From Taxillus chinensis (Eukaryota; Streptophyta; Magnoliopsida; Santalales; Loranthaceae), in contig CM042086.1 of assembly GCA_023512835.1 (NCBI GenBank), positions 11,436,809 through 11,500,808 on the forward strand: a stretch of 64,000 nt of DNA, read 5' to 3'. Positions 56,889 to 64,000 of this stretch are shown here, in pieces (position 1 is the stretch's first letter; each line of letters begins with the position of its first letter). The translations under genes and the position numbers were made by a program. A model generated the notes under the pieces. It saw only the letters and a program-made list of their open reading frames with translations. It ran no database searches and was not told the origin of the DNA.

Positions 56889-59686
56889 ATGGAGACGGCT
56901 GTGGTGGCCAAGGACGGCGATGAAACGGAGGCGAACAGCAGCATGCGCACGGCGGAGACAGTGCTGCGTCTGGCGCCGGTTGGACTGTGCGTCGCCGCGC
57001 TGGTTGTTATGCTTAAAGACTTCCAGACGAATGACTACGGCTCTGTTTCTTACTCCCAGTTCGCCGCTTTCAGGTTGGACTGTATCTCCCTCCTGATTTT
57101 TTTTAATAATAACAATAACAATCATTATTATTATTATTGCTTTTTGCTGTTTGCTCGTTTCCATTGTTTTTAAGTATAACAAATTTCATAATTGCTTCTC
57201 CCTCTCTCTGTCTCCCTCTATCAAATGGCATATAATTCTGACTGAAAAAAAGCCACAGCACTGGAGTTTACAAAAATCAATTATACCTTAAGGTTAGTTT
57301 TTTTTTTTATAAAGAAAATCTATAGTTTTATATGATTTATTATATCATACTTAGAAATTATAATTTACTAAAATTTAAAATTTAAAACAAAAATAATAAT
57401 ATCAATAAGTTTTTTAAATAATTTACATAGCTAAAAAAATAACAATAAACAACTATTTAGTCAATAAATGTGAGACTTTATTTTTTTCAAATATAATGTT
57501 TCAAGTTCTAAAAGCCTTATAAAACAATTTATTACTTTGAAATATCCTATACAAAAACTATATACATGTATAATAATATGTATAATCTACTCATAATATC
57601 ATAAAATCGTGGCTAATGCAAACGACTGTAATATATTTATAATTTTTTATCATCTAATATACTATCATATCATATCGTCATCGTTAATAATTAATTATTT
57701 CAATGATATATAGCATTACTATATATTAGGTATTGTGCAAATATTTGACTTCTAATATCCAAGCTAACTTAATATTATTTAACATTAATATTAAATGAGA
57801 AGTGTATATACAATTAATGTGTTAGGTTAAAAAAGTATTAAAAAATAACATATTCACAAAGTGCTGGCATAAACAAAATAAATGCGAGTAAAATTATTTA
57901 CTTGTAATAATCAATTCTTTGTCTATGGAAATGATAAATTAATCAAAATCAAGTTTACTTCGATCGTCAAAATTACGTAAGACTCAATCCAAGTTAAAAT
58001 TTTATGAAATAATATTCCTAAACGTCTGTGGGGTACTAATATTTGTATAATTATGATATTATATATATCGATACAATTTTAAACAAAAAGGTAAAGAAAT
58101 AAAGATATAAATGGGGACCACTTTTTAAAGCAAAAGAAAGTGGTCACGGTCAACGTTTCTGCTGGTACGGTTGTGTGCAGGTTTCGAAACGGTCAACTAG
58201 CATTTACAATGACACGGGCAAGGACAGTATGTCATGTTGACGAGAAAGTGATTGGTTGCCAGTTTTTTTAAAAGAGGATTTTGTTTTTAAAACAGAATAA
58301 ATTGGTTTTTATTTGTATCAGAATAAATAGTTTTATTAAAAATTTGATATTTTATTTAAATTATAAAATAACTAATTTTATTAATTTAGCCTGTCAACTT
58401 TTTATCCTCTTTGATTTTTCTACTTTAAAAATAATATTAGATATTACATGAAATTATGTAACTAATGATTAATCTTGATGATATGATAATATATCATTGA
58501 TCTATAGCCCCTGCTAACATTAATGATATGGCTCATAAAAAAATAATAAATTTATAAACTAATCATAGTCTACTATATCGATTATAACAGCGATATAACA
58601 ACGAATCAATTGCATATATTATTATTTTTATTCAAACACATTGTCTTTTGCTAATCAAAATTTGTTTTTTAAATTTAGATTTCAAACTCTAATTCCAATA
58701 ACTTAAAAGAATAATGAACATATGAAACTAAAAACACCCGCCAAACAACCTTTATCATCACCAAAATTACACGATTTGAACCTTTAACCCTTTTACGAGT
58801 AGAATAATTTAGGCAGACTTGAGATAAGCTGGCAAGTAGAATAATAAGTTAATTATTTTAGGTAGTTATGTATTGGAAAGTATTTTGGAGAGTATTATTA
58901 ATCGTTAAAAAATATAAAAATGTGGGATAACCAAGGAATAATATAAAAGTATTATTAGTTTGTATCATACCCCCAACTGGACACCATTTTGTTTTGTTTC
59001 ATTCACATATTACACTTAACCTAATTAATTGGTGTTTATCTAAGTGTTAACCAAGGAATAACCCGCATCCCAATAATAACCTAGGATTATTGTTTATGCA
59101 GAAATCAACAAACTCTAATTTTGAATCATTTGATATGAAATCGCAACTTGTTTGGGTGTTTTATTTTAGAACATAAAAATAGATAGTACAATAATTTAAA
59201 ATGTTTTAAAAAAAGTAAATAAAAATAATTAAATTTGCACTTTTAAAATAAAATAAAAAAATAATTCGTGGCGTTTGGCTACATTGGGTGCACAGGTATC
59301 TGGTGCATGCCAATGGCATTTGTGCAGGGTATTCCCTTCTCTCAGCTATCGTTGTTGCTGTACCTCGCCCCTCCATGTCCCGCGCCTGGGCATTCTTCTT
59401 CCTGGACCAGATTTTAACGTACATCGTACTGACGGCCGGAGCTGCATCCACAGAGGTCCTCTACCTAGCACACAACGGAGATGAGGCTGTGACTTGGAGC
59501 AAGGCATGCGGGGCTTTTGGAGAATTTTGCCACAAGACCACTGCATCCGTCGTCATCACTTTTGTGGCGGTAGCATTCTATGCAGCACTGTCACTCATCT
59601 CCTCCTACAGGCTCTTCACCCTGTTTGATGCGCCTTCAGTGGGTCACACCGCACGCAAGCAGGTCGAGATGCTGCCTTCACCCTGA
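56889..59686 (+). CDS. CASP-like membrane protein (CASPL2A type), 2 exons
   Basis: Exons 56889-57073 and 59296-59686 join in phase 2 to give 191 aa, a normal CASPL length. The short hydrophilic N-terminus ([12 protein letters not shown]) precedes four hydrophobic segments: [51 protein letters not shown] and [19 protein letters not shown]. The CASPL2-type blocks [35 protein letters not shown] and VSYSQFAAF are clear. CASPs and CASP-like proteins form plasma-membrane scaffolds; CASPs localise Casparian strip deposition, while CASPL2A functions are mostly unknown. The intron is 2.2 kb and AT-rich; at 58140-58260 it has a GC-richer patch with two GGTCAAC motifs. Confidence 0.92.
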
Positions 59687-59831
59687 AACTAGTGGCTATT
59701 GACAACGATCCTCGTGGCCAATGCGCAAGTCAACATAATGACATCAGTTGTACTAGTCTATCTTGAGTGCTGATTCTTCCTAAGATTGCGTTTGTATTAT
59801 AAATCCCCCTCCCAAACAGTTTCTGTTCCAT

Positions 59832-62800
59832 TTAAACCCTCAAATGGTTAATGGTTTGGCTACAATAAGATATGCAATTAGCGAGAGTTCTCTTGTGCCT
59901 CATCCTCCACTCAATTGCTAGTCTCCATCTGTCCATGGCCCTCCTAGTCTTTCTTGATAGAGAGACTTCACTGCCGCCCTGCAGCAGCATAGAATCAGCT
60001 TTCAGCAACATGCCTAGTTCGCCCTTAACAGCCGACTGCAGCTTCTCGAGCTCCACCTGAGCACATGAATCTTGCATCTTGTTAATGGTGTGCACTAGGA
60101 AACTGTCGTCCTCAACTGATGTTGGCAAACTCTTCAGAATAACCCGGCATTTCTCTGTTATCCAGTTCATAACAGATATTTCGTTTTCAACGGAAAGTTG
60201 AGATCCCGAATATGCAATGTGTTTGACAAATCTTCGATGACTTGGGGGAGTAGCCCATAATCGCAAAGCAGACAATAGTGCAAAAGATGGCACCCCATTT
60301 TGGCTGATGTACAGCGAGTCCCTTGGCCATGAATTGGAGGATAAGATTTCAGGCAGCAAGGGGAGAAATACTTTGTCATTTGGATTATCATTCAATAGAA
60401 ATCCATAATGTTCAAGAAGCTCCAGATTTGTATAAATTCCGTAGCCTAGAAAAACCTGTAGAGAATCAAAGACAAATAAAAGATAGATCATGATGATGAT
60501 GCATCTTTAAAGAACAGTTAGCGCTGGAACAATAAAAACATCCTCAAACATTAAGCAGTCAAACTACGACACATATTTGATCCCAGATACACCACAAAAA
60601 TTGCCTTTCTATCAAACACCAGTCAGGTTCTTTGGTTAGGATATTAACTAAAATACTTGGGTGAGCACGAATCAAATTGGAACGGAGTCAATAAAAACTC
60701 TCACTCTGTCCATGTGAGAACTAGAGTGCCCAGAACCTCATCCCTTGGGACGAAATTTACATTCTCTCCATTTGCAGTAATCGTAATCAAATATGTGAAT
60801 GAACATACATGAGCAAAGCAAATTTTTGAGTGTTCATTTAAAATGAACATAAAAAATAGTGTTAAGAAGCCTTATTCACCCAACACTACACATTCTAAGA
60901 TTCTCACCCTATTTTGACGTACCAAATAACAAACTTGAGGTCTGTCAAACACACTAAAACATGTTAATCGAAGCTTAAATCTATCTGAGAATAATCTTCA
61001 ACACCTCCTACTATTTAAAGCTCTACTCAGATGTTTACAAACCCACTAATTTATCACTGGTGAATGCAGAAGGTTACAAGACTAACGCTATCAGGATAAT
61101 GGACAGTCTATAAATTCCAAAAGCCCATGTATTGATAAATATATGAAAAACCAAAAAAATTAAATAAAAGAAATATATGGGCCTATAGGAACTGGACGCA
61201 AGGAGTAATAACAACACTTACAAACTCCTTTTATCTTTTGGATGTTCTTTTAAGAAAAGGAACAAGAGGGATTTTAAGGGAGAAGCATCCATGTTCCGAG
61301 TTTCTACCAGTAAGGAAAAATGGTTTCAGTACCTGCTTATTTGGATTCATACAAAATTGGGATGTAGTAAGTGTTTCAGGTCTTTGGGACATCATGTCCC
61401 AATATTTTTTCTTAAATGTTTCCCCCCATTGGTACTTGTTAATTGAGGTTACATTAAGTGAGAAGGTAAAAATAAATTAATAAAACTGGGACAAAAAGAC
61501 AAGTACAACTGATGGGGGGAAAAAATCAAAACTATTAATTCAACTATTTATCATAACTCTCCAAAAAGATGAAAACCAAACTTGTAATACCTGCTCTCCT
61601 TTTTTGTAATTTTTCCTTGCGTAGAAGCAATAAGCTGCAACATCTTCATCATATTCTGCATCTACTAGCCTCTGTACATGATCATCAAAATCCTCTAATC
61701 CTACCTTCTCTTCAGAATGTCCACTGCCTAAAGATCCCACTTGCAAGGGACAGTCATCTGCCTCAATCCCAGCACCATCACAGTCAAATGTCTCCTCTCC
61801 AGGAGCAGCATAATTGAACAAATCCCCCACAGGGCATAAACACCCAGCATCATCCCATGGTAAATGTAGCGTCCGTGAGGATATCTTGGAGCAAAGATAA
61901 TTTACTCAATCTGTCAGACTGAGTGACTACAGAAGAATGAATATAACAACCCATTGAAAATAAATAATAATAATAATAATAACAACAATAATAAAGTTAA
62001 CAAGACCATATAAGGACAGAAATTCCAGTGCACACTGTATAATACACAACAAGATCATTGAGCACACCTATTGATGACATAATCTATTTTTCACATGTAT
62101 CCAAAAATAGAGCACATGCTTAGAGAAGGATGGTTGAGAAAAACAATGAATGTGATTTGTAAAATTTTCGCTCTGAATAATGGCCATACGATCCAACAAG
62201 CAGCACTCAATGAGAATAGGCAGATTCCTGTAACTACCTAATTGTCATTATCACTTGTCGTGAGGATCAGTAATGTAGTATTCAATTAACAGTACTCACA
62301 GTTGCAGAAGCCCAAAGCCAGGCCTGGAGACTCTGAAGTTGAGTCTTGAGACCAAGTGTTTTCAGGAGGTCAATAGCTTCTTTCCACTCCTGTTCTGTCT
62401 TGGATGCAGCCCTTTCCGCAATCCAAATAGCTTCATCCACCTACATACGAATCCAAAAGAGAAAATTAGGAAAGAAGAAGAAGAAGAAGAAGAAGAAACA
62501 CGATGGCTGAAAAGAAGGTTCAGCACATGACACAAAATCCTAACCCAATACAACACATTCACTCAATCAGGAACAGAAACCGAACTTGCAGAGCTTGCGC
62601 TTCGTGCTGACCGAAACTCGCGAGAAGGTCGTAGCTTCGGGGCAGCTGCATTAAATATGGGTGCCAACAAGAACTCTTACCCTTACCCATTTCAACTAAT
62701 AAACAGAGTGTCAAAATCTGCAGCCAAATTTCCAAATTTTAATCAGCACAGAAACAAACCCACAGAGAATATTTGATTTTTGAAGTACCCGCGTTTCATT

Positions 62801-63076
62801 TAAGTGGCCATGAGGTTTGGTTCAGTTTAAAAGTTCTTTAAAAAATCAGAAATAAGGGTCGTTTCTAGTTGAGAAAAACAGTGACCTGGGTAGAAGAGAG
62901 AGTTGGGTGCGATTTCACAGCGAGCGAGAGATTCTCGTCTTTCGACAACAGGGTTTCGGTGGTGATTAGAGCAGATTTAGGGACAGTGAGGACGAGCTCT
63001 CCTTTCCTAATGTCGCGAACAGCAGCCAAACCTCGACTGCAGGGAAGAGTCGAAGCAAAGGAGTGAAGAAAACAGA

Positions 63077-63123
<47 letters not shown>

Positions 63124-63289
63124 GAAACATATAAAGTACGGACCCGCCTGCTTGGGGGAAATCGGAGATGCAAAGAGAATGGCCCAAAGAGAGACGAGGT
63201 ATTTCAGGATCGATGATGAACTTCCTCGGAGAGTCTGAAATTCCCAGCTTCGCTGCCCATTCAAGAAAGCTGTCCACTGCCACCTCCAT
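59832..63289 (-). CDS. SDG40: SET-domain protein lysine methyltransferase, SDG40-like (RLSMT/SETD type), 6 exons
   Basis: Coding exons (minus): 63289-63144, 63036-62886, 62717-62586, 62440-62300, 61884-61591, 60455-59832. They join in phase to 495 aa. The start MEVAVDSFLEWAAKLGISDS is typical of SDG40. GGRGLAAVRDIRKGE and VPKSALIT open the split SET domain. DLFNYAAPG replaces the usual NHS motif, and FLGYGIYTNLELLEHYGFLL supplies the catalytic tyrosine and post-SET region. The C-terminus is the helical Rubisco-LSMT substrate-binding-like domain. Such non-histone lysine methyltransferases act on proteins such as Rubisco and aldolase or on unknown substrates; the substrate here is not known. 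The gene converges on the CASP-like gene, 145 bp away. Confidence 0.9.
63077..63120. repeat. GT/GA compound microsatellite inside the 107-bp SDG40 intron 1
   Basis: About 14 bp of GT repeats followed by about 28 bp of GA repeats make up some 40% of the short intron 63037-63143. On the coding strand this is a TC/AC tract upstream of the acceptor. Confidence 0.85.

Positions 63290-64000
<711 letters not shown>

Noticed and set aside
56607..57182. 191-codon minus-strand frame over the CASP-like first exon
   Set aside because: Antisense shadow of exon 1 and its CT-rich leader; no family pattern.

Overview
The window is nuclear DNA from a flowering plant, most likely a eudicot. The genes are multi-exon with GT-AG introns of about 80 bp to 4 kb. 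Intergenic DNA is very AT-rich and carries CT-, TA- and A/T-type microsatellites. The encoded proteins are plant types: m-type thioredoxin, CASP-like, DUF2921, RMA-type RING, RRC1/SR140, UBC25-like E2 and SDG40-like SET protein. I cannot name the species. There are no operons, CRISPR arrays or tRNA/rRNA genes that I can support.

Layout: (1) 1784-10691 minus, NSF vesicle-fusing AAA ATPase, 21 coding exons, 739 aa; its first intron is a U12-type AT-AC intron. (2) 13977-19943 plus, UBC25-like ubiquitin-conjugating enzyme, 7 coding exons, 665 aa; its last intron holds a decayed non-autonomous Ty3/gypsy-like element. (3) 23100-25922 plus, intronless DUF2921 membrane protein, 940 aa. (4) 27688-29895 plus, plastid thioredoxin m, 2 exons. 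(5) 31560-32357 plus, RMA-type membrane-anchored RING E3 ligase. (6) 34472-37737 minus, HemK/PrmC release-factor glutamine methyltransferase, 3 exons, one GC-AG intron. (7) 39350-52802 minus, RRC1/SR140 U2 snRNP-associated splicing factor, 17 coding exons, 984 aa, with SINE-like and LINE remnants in its introns. (8) 56889-59686 plus, CASP-like membrane protein, 2 exons. (9) 59832-63289 minus, SDG40-like SET methyltransferase, 6 exons, converging on gene 8. The right edge, 63418-64000, is nearly pure T and is suspect as assembly.

The genes look like an ordinary, functionally unlinked euchromatic neighbourhood: vesicle fusion, ubiquitin conjugation and ligation, plastid redox, translation termination and splicing. 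The joined exon structures were deduced by eye: splice signals, reading phase and match to remembered family sequence all agree, and every multi-exon CDS closes in frame. I did not find evidence for a new multi-gene system. The most interesting items are the AT-AC intron of NSF, the duplicated splice junction and GC-AG intron of the HemK gene, and several small transposon relics.
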